This document shows positions 53,751 to 63,161 of a stretch of 64,000 nt of DNA, one piece after another; the stretch's first letter is position 1, and each line of letters starts with the position of its first letter. The translations under genes were made by a program, and so were the position numbers. Source of the DNA: Luminiphilus sp. (GTDB taxonomy: Bacteria; Pseudomonadota; Gammaproteobacteria; Pseudomonadales; Halieaceae); contig JAQWUD010000010.1 of the NCBI GenBank assembly GCA_029242325.1, positions 141,379 through 205,378 on the forward strand. The letters run 5' to 3'. The notes under the pieces were generated by a model. It was not told the DNA's origin. It worked only from the letters and a program-made list of their open reading frames with translations, and did not search any database.

Positions 53751-55460
53751 TTAATCCGCCGAACCGGGATCCAGCACCTCGCGCAACTCTCGCTTCAGAA
53801 ACTTGCCATTGGCATTACGTGGCAATGGCTCCGACAAGAACCACACGTATCTGGGCACTTTAAACGCCGCCAAACGAGACCCCATATGCTCTCGCAAACC
53901 GGGCGCATCCATTATTGCTCCCTCTATGAGATGAACCGCAACACCGACCTCTTCACCGAGACGGTCATCGGGCACCGCAAAAGCGACTGTCTCAAGCACA
54001 GCGGGATGGGTGTAGAGCGCTCCCTCCACCTCAGCACAGTAAATATTCTCGCCTCCTCGCAGAATCATGTCCTTCACACGGTCCACCAGGTAGAGAAATC
54101 CATCCTCATCGAAATAACCGATATCGCCGGTATGTAACCAGCCGTCGACTATTGTCTCTGCAGTCGCTTCGGGGCGGTTCAAATAGCCCTTGATCACGGG
54201 CGCGCCTTTCACCAGCAGTTCACCCGCCTCACCCACTGGCAAGACATCCCCCGCCTTGTTGACAATTTTTCCCTCGAGGGTGGGTACCAGCGGGCCACAA
54301 CTTTGTGGCCGAGCGAGAAAGAGATCGCCTGTGGTGTAGGTACTGATACCGCACACTTCAGTCATCCCATAACCCTGCGCAGGCTTGGCGCGCTGAGTCG
54401 TCTCCACCACCTTGCTGGGCAAATCTGGATGCATTGCTGCACCGCCACCACCCAAGGAATTCAAGCTGGAAGTGTCGTACTCCGCAAAGTCAGGGTGTGC
54501 CAGTAATTCCCGCGTCATCATCGGAACCGCACTTAGCGTATTCACTTTTTCACGCTCAATGAGCTTCAACGCTTCCTCGGTATCCCACTTGTACATCAAC
54601 ACAAGCTTCCCACCACTGATGGTTGCCCCGTGCATAACGCAATTGTTTGCGGTTACGTGGAATAGTGGCGTCGCAACTAACGAGGTTGCCGCGGGCGCCG
54701 ATATAGGAGCCTCGACAGGCTCTCCTCGGTTCATCGCTTGGGTGGTGGCAAATATCTGCCCCATCGCCGCGACGTTCATGATGTTATGGACGCACCCCCT
54801 GTGGGTCAACTGCGCCCCTTTGGGCCGACCAGTCGTCCCCGAAGTGTAGAAAATGCAAGCGTCATCATTTGTCTGAATGTCGGGCATGGGTAAATCAGCC
54901 GGCACACGCACCGCCTCCTCCCACTGAGTGGCCGCCACTGGCGGGCTGGACTCTCTCACTGCGACGACCCTAAGGCCCTCAAAATCAGCCGCAATGTCGG
55001 CAAATACGGCTAGCCTCCGATCATCGGCTACCAACAATTTGGGCTCCGAATCGTTCAGGGCATAGGCCATTTCATCAGCCACCCACCAGGCGTTCATACC
55101 GACTACGACCCCGCCAACGGCAATCACACCCCAGTAAGCGAATATCCACTCTGGATAATTTCGCAAAGCGATCGCCACGCGATCACCTGACCCAATCCCC
55201 TGGGATTGCAGCCAGCTCGCAAAGTTCGCGACGATTTGGCCCGCTTCAGAAAAGGTCCATCGCTCCTCGCCGTATACAATATATTCCTGATCAGCAAAGC
55301 CCTGTCCCAGCAACCACAGATCGCGCATTGATCTTGGCGCGTGCTGGTAGGCCTTCAGCGCCTGACCGTCCGCCTCAATAGTGGTGACTTCAAGAAATGC
55401 GCCCGGCGCAGTGACCATTGCCACCGCGCTTCGGTAGTGGTCCATGACCTGATTACTCAC
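53751..55460 (-). CDS. acyl-CoA ligase, FadD-like (class I adenylate-forming)
   Basis: 569 residues. ATP site YTSGTTGRPKGAQLTHRG (about 209-226), GYGMTEVCG, the WLHTGDIGYFDEDGFLYLVDR hinge (about 447) and the C-terminal catalytic Lys in NANGKFLKREL are all present. It adenylates a carboxylic acid and couples it to CoA. A striking 18-base palindrome lies 35 bases upstream of the ATG. Gap of 208 bases to the dehydrogenase gene downstream holds no gene that I can see. Confidence 0.92.
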   Translation of the reverse strand: MSNQVMDHYRSAVAMVTAPGAFLEVTTIEADGQALKAYQHAPRSMRDLWLLGQGFADQEYIVYGEERWTFSEAGQIVANFASWLQSQGIGSGDRVAIALRNYPEWIFAYWGVIAVGGVVVGMNAWWVADEMAYALNDSEPKLLVADDRRLAVFADIAADFEGLRVVAVRESSPPVAATQWEEAVRVPADLPMPDIQTNDDACIFYTSGTTGRPKGAQLTHRGCVHNIMNVAAMGQIFATTQAMNRGEPVEAPISAPAATSLVATPLFHVTANNCVMHGATISGGKLVLMYKWDTEEALKLIEREKVNTLSAVPMMTRELLAHPDFAEYDTSSLNSLGGGGAAMHPDLPSKVVETTQRAKPAQGYGMTEVCGISTYTTGDLFLARPQSCGPLVPTLEGKIVNKAGDVLPVGEAGELLVKGAPVIKGYLNRPEATAETIVDGWLHTGDIGYFDEDGFLYLVDRVKDMILRGGENIYCAEVEGALYTHPAVLETVAFAVPDDRLGEEVGVAVHLIEGAIMDAPGLREHMGSRLAAFKVPRYVWFLSEPLPRNANGKFLKRELREVLDPGSAD

Positions 55461-55495
55461 TTAGCAATGCCCCTTATTGTTTTTGCCTGCCCTTG

Positions 55496-55513
55496 TCGGT
55501 GTTGTAACACCGA
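55496..55513. promoter_or_regulatory. 18-base operator-like palindrome upstream of the ligase
   Basis: TCGGTGTTGTAACACCGA has perfect 8-base arms and a 2-base centre. It is placed to control the minus-strand ligase and perhaps the divergent phosphotransferase gene. Its size suits a TetR-type dimer; no such regulator gene is in the window. Confidence 0.6.
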
Positions 55514-55567
55514 GCGCCCGCACGATAACCTATGGCGCCGGCATCGGCTAGTTGCCACGGCGGCTAA

Positions 55568-55588
55568 ATTGGCACGTATGATGCCAAT
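55568..55588. promoter_or_regulatory. second inverted repeat upstream of the phosphotransferase gene
   Basis: ATTGGCA (55568-55574) and TGCCAAT (55582-55588) are perfect 7-base arms with a 7-base spacer, 60 bases before the plus-strand start. The sequence differs from the palindrome at 55496, which suggests a different binding protein. Confidence 0.45.
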
Positions 55589-55647
55589 AGCTTTAGACGC
55601 ATACCAGCCCATCACTGCGCTGTTATCTTGCATGATTGAGGACCTCC

Positions 55648-56664
55648 ATGAGCACCCAAGACCTTGAACTCCCCCGGCTTGAACCCTGGCTTCGCAAACA
55701 CGTTCCAGATTTCTCCGGCCCGCTGAGCGCTGAGAAATTTGCTGGCGGACAATCGAACCCGACCTTTAAGTTGACCGCGGGAGACAGGCAGTACGTTCTG
55801 CGGCGCAAGCCACCGGGTGAGCTGTTGGCCTCAGCCCACGCTGTAGACCGGGAATACCGGGTTCTGGATGCGCTCCGCGATACTGATGTACCCGTGCCTG
55901 AGGCGGTCGCGCTGTGCGAGGACGACGGCCTAATCGGCTCCATGTTTTACGTCATGGAGCATCTTGAAGGTCGCATATTCTGGGACCCCGCGGTGCCCGA
56001 GGTGAATAACGCAGAGCGTGGCGCCATCTACGACGAGATGAATCGCGTTATGGCAGCCTTGCACTCAGTGGATGTGGAGGCTGTGGGGCTGGGGGATTAT
56101 GGCAAACCCGGTAATTATTACACGCGTCAAATCGGGCGATGGACAAAACAGTATCGTGCCTCAGAAACTGAGCCCGTCGCCGATATGGAAGCCCTGATCG
56201 AGTGGCTTCCCGAGCACGTGCCAGAAGGCGAGGAAAAAGTGGCGCTCGTCCACGGAGACTATCGGCTGGATAACATGATTTTTCACCCAACGGAGCCTCG
56301 CATTATAGGCATCCTGGATTGGGAGCTTTCAACGCTGGGTGACCCTCTCGCCGATCTGGCCTACCAACTCATGGCGTGGCAGTTTCCGCGGGAAGGAGGC
56401 ATCGCTGGGCTGGAAGGTCTGGATCGCACCCAACTGGGCCTTCCCTCAGACGAAGATTACATCGCGGCATATTGCCAACGCACAGGACGCAGCGGCATCG
56501 ACAACTGGCCGTTTTACATGGCGTTCTGTTTTTTCCGCATCGCTGCTATCTTGCAGGGCATCAAGAAGCGAGCACAAATCGGCACTGCATCGAGTGCTGA
56601 GGCTGACAGCAGGGCGATTATGGTGGGCCCGCTAGCGGCACTGGGTGCCGCCTGCATACCGTGA
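55648..56664 (+). CDS. phosphotransferase family protein, ACAD10/11-N type
   Basis: 338 residues with an aminoglycoside-phosphotransferase/kinase-like fold: FAGGQSNPTFKL (nucleotide loop, about 31-42), the catalytic loop LVHGDYRLDNMIF (about 210-222) and the metal Asp in GILDWELSTLGDP (about 230-242). Stand-alone members like this sit next to acyl-CoA dehydrogenases in bacteria; human ACAD10/11 fuse the two and phosphorylate 4-hydroxyacids so they can be degraded. A similar role on a hydroxylated acyl-CoA is a fair guess. GAGGA precedes the ATG. Confidence 0.85.
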   Translation: MSTQDLELPRLEPWLRKHVPDFSGPLSAEKFAGGQSNPTFKLTAGDRQYVLRRKPPGELLASAHAVDREYRVLDALRDTDVPVPEAVALCEDDGLIGSMFYVMEHLEGRIFWDPAVPEVNNAERGAIYDEMNRVMAALHSVDVEAVGLGDYGKPGNYYTRQIGRWTKQYRASETEPVADMEALIEWLPEHVPEGEEKVALVHGDYRLDNMIFHPTEPRIIGILDWELSTLGDPLADLAYQLMAWQFPREGGIAGLEGLDRTQLGLPSDEDYIAAYCQRTGRSGIDNWPFYMAFCFFRIAAILQGIKKRAQIGTASSAEADSRAIMVGPLAALGAACIP

Positions 56665-56684
56665 GGATAACCGCACCCTAGTAG

Positions 56685-58316
56685 TTAGGCAGCGCTGGTT
56701 TTAGCCGAAGCACTCTTTCCTCTAGCTCGGGACCCAGCCGTGGAACGGGGGCCTCCTCTGCTTGACTGCACCGACCGCGTTCGCGCTTCTGCCTTCAGCG
56801 CTTTCATCTGCGTAGCCGTGGGTGGCGGCCTGCGGCGTGAGCTCTTTGGCCTTCGATAGGAGCCGGGTACGGGACGAAGGTCTCCATACTCAAATCGATG
56901 CAGGATTTCTTCCAAAGTTCGGGAAATCTGAGTGCAACGCCTTATGGATTCGATGCGACTGTAGGTCGCGCGCTCGCCTTCCTTTACCAGCGCACGCAGC
57001 TCTGTCTCGTTGGGCTGCTTGATCAAATGAAGCGGATTGGAAAGACGAAATCGGGGTACGATATTAATGTCGCCTGAGTACTCCTGGTCAAGCAGCGCAT
57101 GAGCACTGTGCATCATCATGTTGAATTTAGGCCAGTTTTCTCCGTATTTTTTGGCAACGCCTCGATAGAAATTCAACACCTCACGGCCGATACCAACTCC
57201 CAAAGACGTGGCTGCCTGTCGTAGCGGGCGGGCCCTGTCATCGCGAGGCAAGAAAGCTCTGGCAATCGGATTGACCATACTGACGATGTAATGGTTGGTT
57301 GAGAACAAGCGAGAAAGACGCTTGGCTGGCAGGTCATCCGCTACCGACCCGTCTACCCAGCGACGAGCAGGCAAATAAGGTAACGACTCGCCCCGCTCAT
57401 TTTTCGCCTTCAACATCACCGCAGGAAATACCCCCGGAATGGCGCATGACGCCATTGCAGCAGAGCGGAGATAAACGTTGGGCGAAGACACCGCATTGAG
57501 CAATCTTGATCGCTGATGCGGTTCGGCCGGCGCAACAGTTATGCTGACCTGACGACCCGTTTTTGCGTAAGCCTCGGCGAACGTCAAATCAGGGATGGTC
57601 GCCTCAATCAACCGCTCAGTATCCTCAACGCTCAGCCGACTAGTTGCGCCAGAAATCCACTGCTTGATCACGCCGGCCCCTTCCATTTCAGCAGCTTCCA
57701 GCAGGCCAATCAGATCCAAAGCGGCCATTTCCTCGTCTGTATGCGTCGCCAGGGCGGCAGCAACAATTGACCCTGCGCTGGACCCCGATATCACGCGCGG
57801 CAGCAACCCATGTTTCAAGAGTTCAGTCACAACACCCACGTGCAAAAAGCCAAGCACCCCTCCACCACTCAACATCAGCGCTGAGCGCCCGTAACAGACG
57901 TTACTGCGGTAGAAAAAATCCAGCTTCTGCTGGGTTGGGATAACCTCATCGGGCAACTCAGCGAGTCGCCTTAGCGCGTCATCTATCTCTTGGATGTATT
58001 GCTCAATGAGCAACTTGGTGCCCGATTTTGCCTGCCGGTACAGGACGCTTTTCCCCATCCCACCCATGTTGCCGTGGATGCCCTCGTTCAGGGCATAGAG
58101 CAACCCGGTCCAGTCCTTTTGCTTGCGAAACTTGCGAAGCCGATCCAGTCGGTAACGAATCTGTGCATGGTCATAGAGGTCCGAAACCTCCTCCTGCCGC
58201 CATTCAAGCTGTCCCGTCACCTCATCGTGCGCCTGTGCGGCAGCGAGCCAATCACCATAATTGCTCGCAACCTCCATATTTTGCTCTAGATCACGCAGTT
58301 CAGCTTTTGCCGCCAA
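56685..58316 (-). CDS. DUF3336 plus patatin-like phospholipase with basic tail
   Basis: 543 residues. An N-terminal DUF3336 region (about 1-140) is followed by a patatin domain with oxyanion loop SGGGVLGFLHVG (150-161), nucleophile Ser180 in GSSAG, and the dyad Asp in WVDGSVADDLP (about 320). A final segment of about 60 residues is very rich in Arg, Ser, Lys and Pro. The DUF3336-patatin pair is known from yeast and bacterial triacylglycerol/phospholipid lipases. The tail could bind membranes or nucleic acid. Its neighbours suggest it may free fatty acids for the nearby ligases. Confidence 0.86.
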   Translation of the reverse strand: MAAKAELRDLEQNMEVASNYGDWLAAAQAHDEVTGQLEWRQEEVSDLYDHAQIRYRLDRLRKFRKQKDWTGLLYALNEGIHGNMGGMGKSVLYRQAKSGTKLLIEQYIQEIDDALRRLAELPDEVIPTQQKLDFFYRSNVCYGRSALMLSGGGVLGFLHVGVVTELLKHGLLPRVISGSSAGSIVAAALATHTDEEMAALDLIGLLEAAEMEGAGVIKQWISGATSRLSVEDTERLIEATIPDLTFAEAYAKTGRQVSITVAPAEPHQRSRLLNAVSSPNVYLRSAAMASCAIPGVFPAVMLKAKNERGESLPYLPARRWVDGSVADDLPAKRLSRLFSTNHYIVSMVNPIARAFLPRDDRARPLRQAATSLGVGIGREVLNFYRGVAKKYGENWPKFNMMMHSAHALLDQEYSGDINIVPRFRLSNPLHLIKQPNETELRALVKEGERATYSRIESIRRCTQISRTLEEILHRFEYGDLRPVPGSYRRPKSSRRRPPPTATQMKALKAEARTRSVQSSRGGPRSTAGSRARGKSASAKTSAA

Positions 58317-58410
58317 TTACCGCTCCTTGTCCGTTCTGCCGCATTGTGTAGGTACTCAGACCCAGAGCTTAGAGGGTCGCCGCGATCAGCGCCAGCTTGA
58401 CAGCTGACAT

Positions 58411-59952
58411 TCATACTGCGCCACGGTAAGCGGCCTGCAGGTGGCGTTTATAGAGCTTCCCGTTATCCATGCGCGGTAACTGCTCTAGGAAATCGACTCG
58501 GCGGGGAACCTTGACCGTAGAGAGCCGATCCCGCATCCACTCAATCAGCTCCATTTCCGTCTGCTCGTTGGCATCAGACCACTGCATGGGCTGCACAACC
58601 GCCATCACTTCCTCCCCGAATTCGGGATGAGGGATGCCAAATACCGCTACGTCAGCCACCTTCTCATGTGAAATCAAAAGGCCCTCGATCTCCGCTGGAT
58701 AAACATTGACTCCCCCGGTAATGATCGTGAAATTTTTGCGATCGGTCAGATACAGAAAACCCTCTTCATCCAGATAGCCCACGTCCCCCATCGTGCTCCA
58801 ACCCTGCTCATTAAAGGCATTTTTTGTTTTCTCGGGTTCATCGAAATACTCAAAGGGCCGGCTATTGGCAAAGTAGACATCGCCTACCTCACCCGGACCC
58901 AGAACCTCTCCGTCATCTCTTAGAATCCTCGGCTCGCCGATGATTGCCTGGCCCACCGACCCTTTGTGGGTCAGCCAGTTTGCAGAATCGATGATCGTGA
59001 ATCCGTTGCCTTCACTGCCCGAGTAATACTCAATGATCACAGGTCCCCACCAATCGATCATGGCCTCCTTAACATCAATCGGACACGGCGCCGCTGCGTG
59101 AATCGCACACTTCATAGAACTCAGGTCGTATCCGGTTCTGGCTGCCTCGGGCAGCTTCAACATGCGAACAAACATAATGGGGACCCATTGACTGTGGGTC
59201 GTCTTATACCGCTCGATCAACTCCAGAGACTGCTCTGGGTCAAACTGCTCCATGATCACCGAAGTGCCTCCAAGGCCCAGCACCATCAAGTTGTAGTGCA
59301 GGGGGGCGGCATGATAGAGCGGCGCCGGAGAAAGATAGATGGTGTCGACGCCGAACCCGAAAAAGGCGCCTACGCTGCCTGACATAGGGTGATCAGTGTG
59401 GATGCTCTCTGCGTGCGGCGCCCAGTAAACGCCTTTCGGTTTACCCGTTGTGCCAGATGAATACAGCATCGGAGCGCCCAGATATTCATCCTTGATAGGC
59501 GTCTCGGGTAGACCCACCAATTGCTCACTCAGCGATTCAAAGCCGGGGATCTCACCGCCAACGCACAAACAGCGATTCAATCCCGCCGATGCGGCGGCAG
59601 CCTCGGTAGCCACCTGCGCCAGCGCCGCTGAGGCAATAAACAGCTTCGCACGACAGTTGGTAATGATGTAGCCCGTTTCTTCCTGCTTGAGGTGAGTGCT
59701 AATAGGCGTAAAGATAACGCCTGCGCGATTTGCGGCCTGAGCAACCTGCAAAAACTCTGAGCAGTTCTTCATCATCATGGCAATATGGTCGCCGCGTTGA
59801 ACCCCAGATTGCCTGAGCAGGTGTGCAATCTGATTTGAGCGCCGATCCAGCTCACTGTACGTCACCACTTCGCCGGAATTCGCCATGATGTAAGCGGGTC
59901 TATCAGGCGTCTCGGTTGCATAAACAGAAAAATGCGCCATGCTGTTCCTCAT
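58411..59952 (-). CDS. acyl-CoA synthetase (class I adenylate-forming)
   Basis: 513 residues. ATP-binding [16 protein letters not shown] (about 165-180), the GSEGNGF A5-like region, the [22 protein letters not shown] hinge and a final catalytic Lys in [10 protein letters not shown] are all present. It activates an acid to its CoA thioester; the FadD13/FadD19-like subtype of steroid and long-chain acid users is possible. It stands divergent to the 5-oxoprolinase-type operon with 43 bases between. Confidence 0.91.
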   Translation of the reverse strand: MRNSMAHFSVYATETPDRPAYIMANSGEVVTYSELDRRSNQIAHLLRQSGVQRGDHIAMMMKNCSEFLQVAQAANRAGVIFTPISTHLKQEETGYIITNCRAKLFIASAALAQVATEAAAASAGLNRCLCVGGEIPGFESLSEQLVGLPETPIKDEYLGAPMLYSSGTTGKPKGVYWAPHAESIHTDHPMSGSVGAFFGFGVDTIYLSPAPLYHAAPLHYNLMVLGLGGTSVIMEQFDPEQSLELIERYKTTHSQWVPIMFVRMLKLPEAARTGYDLSSMKCAIHAAAPCPIDVKEAMIDWWGPVIIEYYSGSEGNGFTIIDSANWLTHKGSVGQAIIGEPRILRDDGEVLGPGEVGDVYFANSRPFEYFDEPEKTKNAFNEQGWSTMGDVGYLDEEGFLYLTDRKNFTIITGGVNVYPAEIEGLLISHEKVADVAVFGIPHPEFGEEVMAVVQPMQWSDANEQTEMELIEWMRDRLSTVKVPRRVDFLEQLPRMDNGKLYKRHLQAAYRGAV

Positions 59953-59995
59953 TTGGGATTATTATCTGGGGTCACTATACAATTTCGAGGTGAAG

Positions 59996-60793
59996 ATGGT
60001 AGCGGTTGCCTCAAACCTAAGGCCTGAAGCTATCCGAGCGCGCTGCAGGGATGCTCAGTTCTGTGCCAAGACATCCGGGCTCGCAGCGGGTTATGTGCAG
60101 TGTAACGTTGTCATCCTCCCCTCCGACGTCGCCTCTTATTTTCAGACGTTTTGTCAACGCAATCCAAAACCCTGCCCGCTACTGGCGATGAGCCCGCAAC
60201 CCGGTGACCCTTCTCTACCTGATCTGGGAAACGACATCGATATTCGAACTGACGTGCCGAGATATCGAATATGGCGAGACGGCAAACTCAGCGCCCAAAC
60301 CGAAGACATTGCAGACCTATGGCAAAGTGATTGGACGGCTTTTGCGCTCGGATGCTCCTTTTCATTCGAGGAAGCGCTTTTGGATGCCGGGATTGAGATA
60401 CGAAACATTACTGAGGACGTTAACGTGCCGATGTATCGCACTAACATGCCCTGCGCTGGGTCGGGACCTTTTCAGGGGAATATGGTGGTCAGCATGCGCC
60501 CTCTCCCCGCCGCAGATGCCATCCGAGCGATTCAGATTTGCTCTCGCTTTCCCTCGGTTCACGGCGCACCGGTTCATCTCGGTGATCCGCGTCAAATCGG
60601 CATCGACGACATCGCCAGTCCTGACTTTGGTGATCCGGTGTCTATACGTCCGCATGACATTCCCGTTTTTTGGGCCTGCGGTGTGACACCACAGGTCGCC
60701 CTGGAGGCCGCCCGACTCCCTCTGGCCATCACCCACGAGCCTGGTCATATGCTGGTAACTGATCTGAAAAACGCTGAGCTGGCGATCTTGTAA
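59996..60793 (+). CDS. DUF1445 protein, N-terminal-half homologue of D-glutamate cyclase
   Basis: 265 residues from the ATG at 59996 with GAGGTGAAG upstream. The DUF1445 ('putative hydro-lyase') body is complete: [36 protein letters not shown], the PMYRTNMPC segment with its Cys, and a final [11 protein letters not shown] with a His. In mammals this domain is fused to DUF4392 in D-glutamate cyclase (DGLUCY), which turns D-glutamate into 5-oxo-D-proline. Here the DUF4392 half is a separate gene four genes down. It shares one base with the pxpA start (TAATG). Confidence 0.87.
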   Translation: MVAVASNLRPEAIRARCRDAQFCAKTSGLAAGYVQCNVVILPSDVASYFQTFCQRNPKPCPLLAMSPQPGDPSLPDLGNDIDIRTDVPRYRIWRDGKLSAQTEDIADLWQSDWTAFALGCSFSFEEALLDAGIEIRNITEDVNVPMYRTNMPCAGSGPFQGNMVVSMRPLPAADAIRAIQICSRFPSVHGAPVHLGDPRQIGIDDIASPDFGDPVSIRPHDIPVFWACGVTPQVALEAARLPLAITHEPGHMLVTDLKNAELAIL

Positions 60794-61533
60794 TGAAACG
60801 AGTACTTACCCTCAACTGCGATATGGGCGAGAGCTTTGGCCCCTGGAAAATGGGCGACGACAAAGCCATTATGCCGCTGATTGACGCCGCCAACATTGCC
60901 TGTGGTGGCCACGCTGGCGATCCCACCACGATGAGACGCTCAGTCGAACTGGCGAGGCGTCACAATACCGAGGTCGGCGCCCACGTCTCTTATACCGATA
61001 AACAGGGATTTGGTCGTCGCGCCATGGACGTCAGAGGGCAGGAGCTGATTGATCTAATCCACTTTCAGATTGGCGCACTTGATGGCATCGCTCGGGCTCA
61101 TCGGACCAAGGTTAGCTTCGTCAAACCCCACGGAGCGCTCTATCACGCCATGCTCGCGGATCCAGCGATCATGAATGACATCATGCGAGCGGTGTCGAGC
61201 TGGCACGCCGAGTTAGCACTGGTGGTTCTCGCCACGCCAAGAGACCGCAAGACGGTGCAACTCGCTGTTGAGCACGGACTGACCCTACGCTACGAGGCTT
61301 TCGCTGACCGCGGCTATACCAGTCGAGGACTGCTCTTGGCGCGAGATAAGCCTGGCGCGCTGCTTAACGTAGAGTGCGCCGCAGAACAAGCCGTTGCGAT
61401 TGCCAAAGATGAGCTGAAAACACCTCGGGGCAGGCGTATTCCCGTTAATGCTGACACGCTGTGTGTCCACGGGGATACACCGGGTGCCATCAGAATGATC
61501 AAGGCGATTCGCACCGCGCTGGATACAATGTGA
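60793..61533 (+). CDS. pxpA: 5-oxoprolinase subunit A (LamB/YcsF family)
   Basis: 246 residues. The family's opening LNCDMGESFGPWKMGDD (about 6-22), ANIACGGHAGDPTTM (about 35-49), the GAHVSYTDKQGFGRRAMD region and VNADTLCVHGDTPGA near the end are all intact. With PxpB and PxpC it hydrolyses 5-oxoproline to glutamate using ATP. It is immediately followed by pxpB with no spacer. Confidence 0.94.
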   Translation: MKRVLTLNCDMGESFGPWKMGDDKAIMPLIDAANIACGGHAGDPTTMRRSVELARRHNTEVGAHVSYTDKQGFGRRAMDVRGQELIDLIHFQIGALDGIARAHRTKVSFVKPHGALYHAMLADPAIMNDIMRAVSSWHAELALVVLATPRDRKTVQLAVEHGLTLRYEAFADRGYTSRGLLLARDKPGALLNVECAAEQAVAIAKDELKTPRGRRIPVNADTLCVHGDTPGAIRMIKAIRTALDTM

Positions 61534-62226
61534 ATGCGCTTTGAGGTTGGACCAGCGGGTGATCTGGGCCTGCGCCTCATGTTTGCGGCTTCACCCGCAC
61601 CGGCGCTCACCCATAAGCTGCTATCGATTCAGAAAGCCGCGCAGCAGCAGTTTGCAAACAGCTTGACTGACAGCGTCGTAGGCTACTCAACGCTCACCCT
61701 CTTTTACCGCCCACTCACGCTAGAGCGTAACCGAGCCACTGAGTGGCTTATGGAGCAGGCAGAAGCGGCGAGTAGTTTTGATATCGATCCCGCCTCCCGA
61801 GACGAAATCATTGTACTGCCGGTGCTCTACCACCCCAGCGTTGCGCCAGATCTTGAATGGATTGCGGACAGTAAGTCTCTCAGTATCGATGCGATAATCA
61901 ATTTACATTGCGGCGCCGATTACTTTGCCTACGCAACCGGCTTTGCACCGGGCTTCTGTTATCTCGGTGAAATTCCACAACAGCTTGCGACGCCTCGTCT
62001 CGGTGCGCCGCGGCCGCTCGTGCCAGCGGGAGCGGTCGCGATTGCAGACAGACAAACCGCCGTCTACCCCTGCGAATCACCTGGCGGCTGGCGCCTCATA
62101 GGCTCGTGTCCGACCACGCTTTTTAGTCTCAATTCCGCGCCCGCCGCCAGACTGTCAGTCGGCGATACGGTGCGATTTCAGCCTGTTTCCGAAGCAGACT
62201 ATCAGTCTTTGAGGAACGCATTGTGA
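61534..62226 (+). CDS. pxpB: 5-oxoprolinase subunit B (KipI-like carboxyltransferase domain)
   Basis: 230 residues. The signature GFAPGFCYLGEIPQQLATPRL (positions about 148-168) is of the allophanate hydrolase/KipI type, followed by VPAGAVAIADRQTAVYPCESPGGW. In B. subtilis KipI also inhibits the sporulation kinase KinA, but in an operon like this the 5-oxoprolinase role is much more likely. Its stop overlaps pxpC (GTGA). Confidence 0.93.
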   Translation: MRFEVGPAGDLGLRLMFAASPAPALTHKLLSIQKAAQQQFANSLTDSVVGYSTLTLFYRPLTLERNRATEWLMEQAEAASSFDIDPASRDEIIVLPVLYHPSVAPDLEWIADSKSLSIDAIINLHCGADYFAYATGFAPGFCYLGEIPQQLATPRLGAPRPLVPAGAVAIADRQTAVYPCESPGGWRLIGSCPTTLFSLNSAPAARLSVGDTVRFQPVSEADYQSLRNAL

Positions 62227-63161
62227 GGGCGCTTGCGCTCCTGCGGGCAGGTATCGCCAGCACTGTTCAGGACACCGGGCGTCCTGGAAGACTTCAGGAA
62301 GGCATTCCACCCGCAGGGGCTATGGATTGGCTGGCGCTGAAGAGCGGTCAGTTTCGCCTAGGCCATCGGGAAGACGAGGCGGCATTGGAATTTGCCTACG
62401 GTGAGTTACAAGCGCGACCGACACACGAGTGCACTATTGTGGTGACAGGAGCACCGGTGAATCTCAGTATCGACGGCGAGCCCGTCGACCCGGAAACGGT
62501 GCACACTGTGCCACCCGGAGGGCTGATTGCCGCATCTGCTTCTACGTCGGGCGTTTATAGTTATCTGCACGTCGGAGGAGGAATCGACACGACTCCCTGT
62601 CTGGGCAGCCGAAGCACATCACCCAGAGAGGGCATTGGCGGCCTGAATGGCGGCTACCTGCGAAATGGAGACACTCTGCCCTTGGGTGACCAGAATCAAC
62701 CGGAGGTAGCTGCCGACCCCGGACTGATTAGAGCGCGCGAGCGGGACGTGCTTTTGCTACGGTTCGTTCCCGGGTTTCAATTTGGTGCACTCCCCTCCCA
62801 TACGCAGAGATCGCTGCAGGAACAAACGTTTTGGGTCACGTCTAAAGGCAATCGTATGGGCATCACGATGAAGGGCCTCCCCCTTAAAACCAAGATCCAA
62901 ACACTGCTCTCCGAAGCTACTTGCCAGGGGGCCATTCAAATACCTGCCGATGGCAACCCAATTGTCTTGCTCAATGATCGGCAGACCGTCGGCGGCTACC
63001 CCAAGGCTGGCGCTGTCATTACCGGAGACTGCCAGCGGCTGGCACAATCACGACCCGGACAACGGGTGAGATTCGCTGAAATCAGCCCCGAAGAGGCTGA
63101 CAGTGTGCGCTGGCTGGAGCATCATTACACCGAGACAAAGCTTCAGTTAGGCCAGAGATGA
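62223..63161 (+). CDS. pxpC: 5-oxoprolinase subunit C (KipA-like, biotin-dependent carboxyltransferase family)
   Basis: 312 residues from a GTG. Opening SIGL-type strand with VQDTGRPGRLQEGIPPAGAMDW (about 15-36), later YSYLHVGGGIDTTPCLGSRSTS and the final VLLNDRQTVGGYPKAGAVITGD are typical of the KipA/PxpC family. It pairs with PxpB to form the carboxyltransferase-like part of 5-oxoprolinase. Its stop overlaps the DUF4392 start (ATGA). Confidence 0.93.
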   Translation: MRALALLRAGIASTVQDTGRPGRLQEGIPPAGAMDWLALKSGQFRLGHREDEAALEFAYGELQARPTHECTIVVTGAPVNLSIDGEPVDPETVHTVPPGGLIAASASTSGVYSYLHVGGGIDTTPCLGSRSTSPREGIGGLNGGYLRNGDTLPLGDQNQPEVAADPGLIRARERDVLLLRFVPGFQFGALPSHTQRSLQEQTFWVTSKGNRMGITMKGLPLKTKIQTLLSEATCQGAIQIPADGNPIVLLNDRQTVGGYPKAGAVITGDCQRLAQSRPGQRVRFAEISPEEADSVRWLEHHYTETKLQLGQR

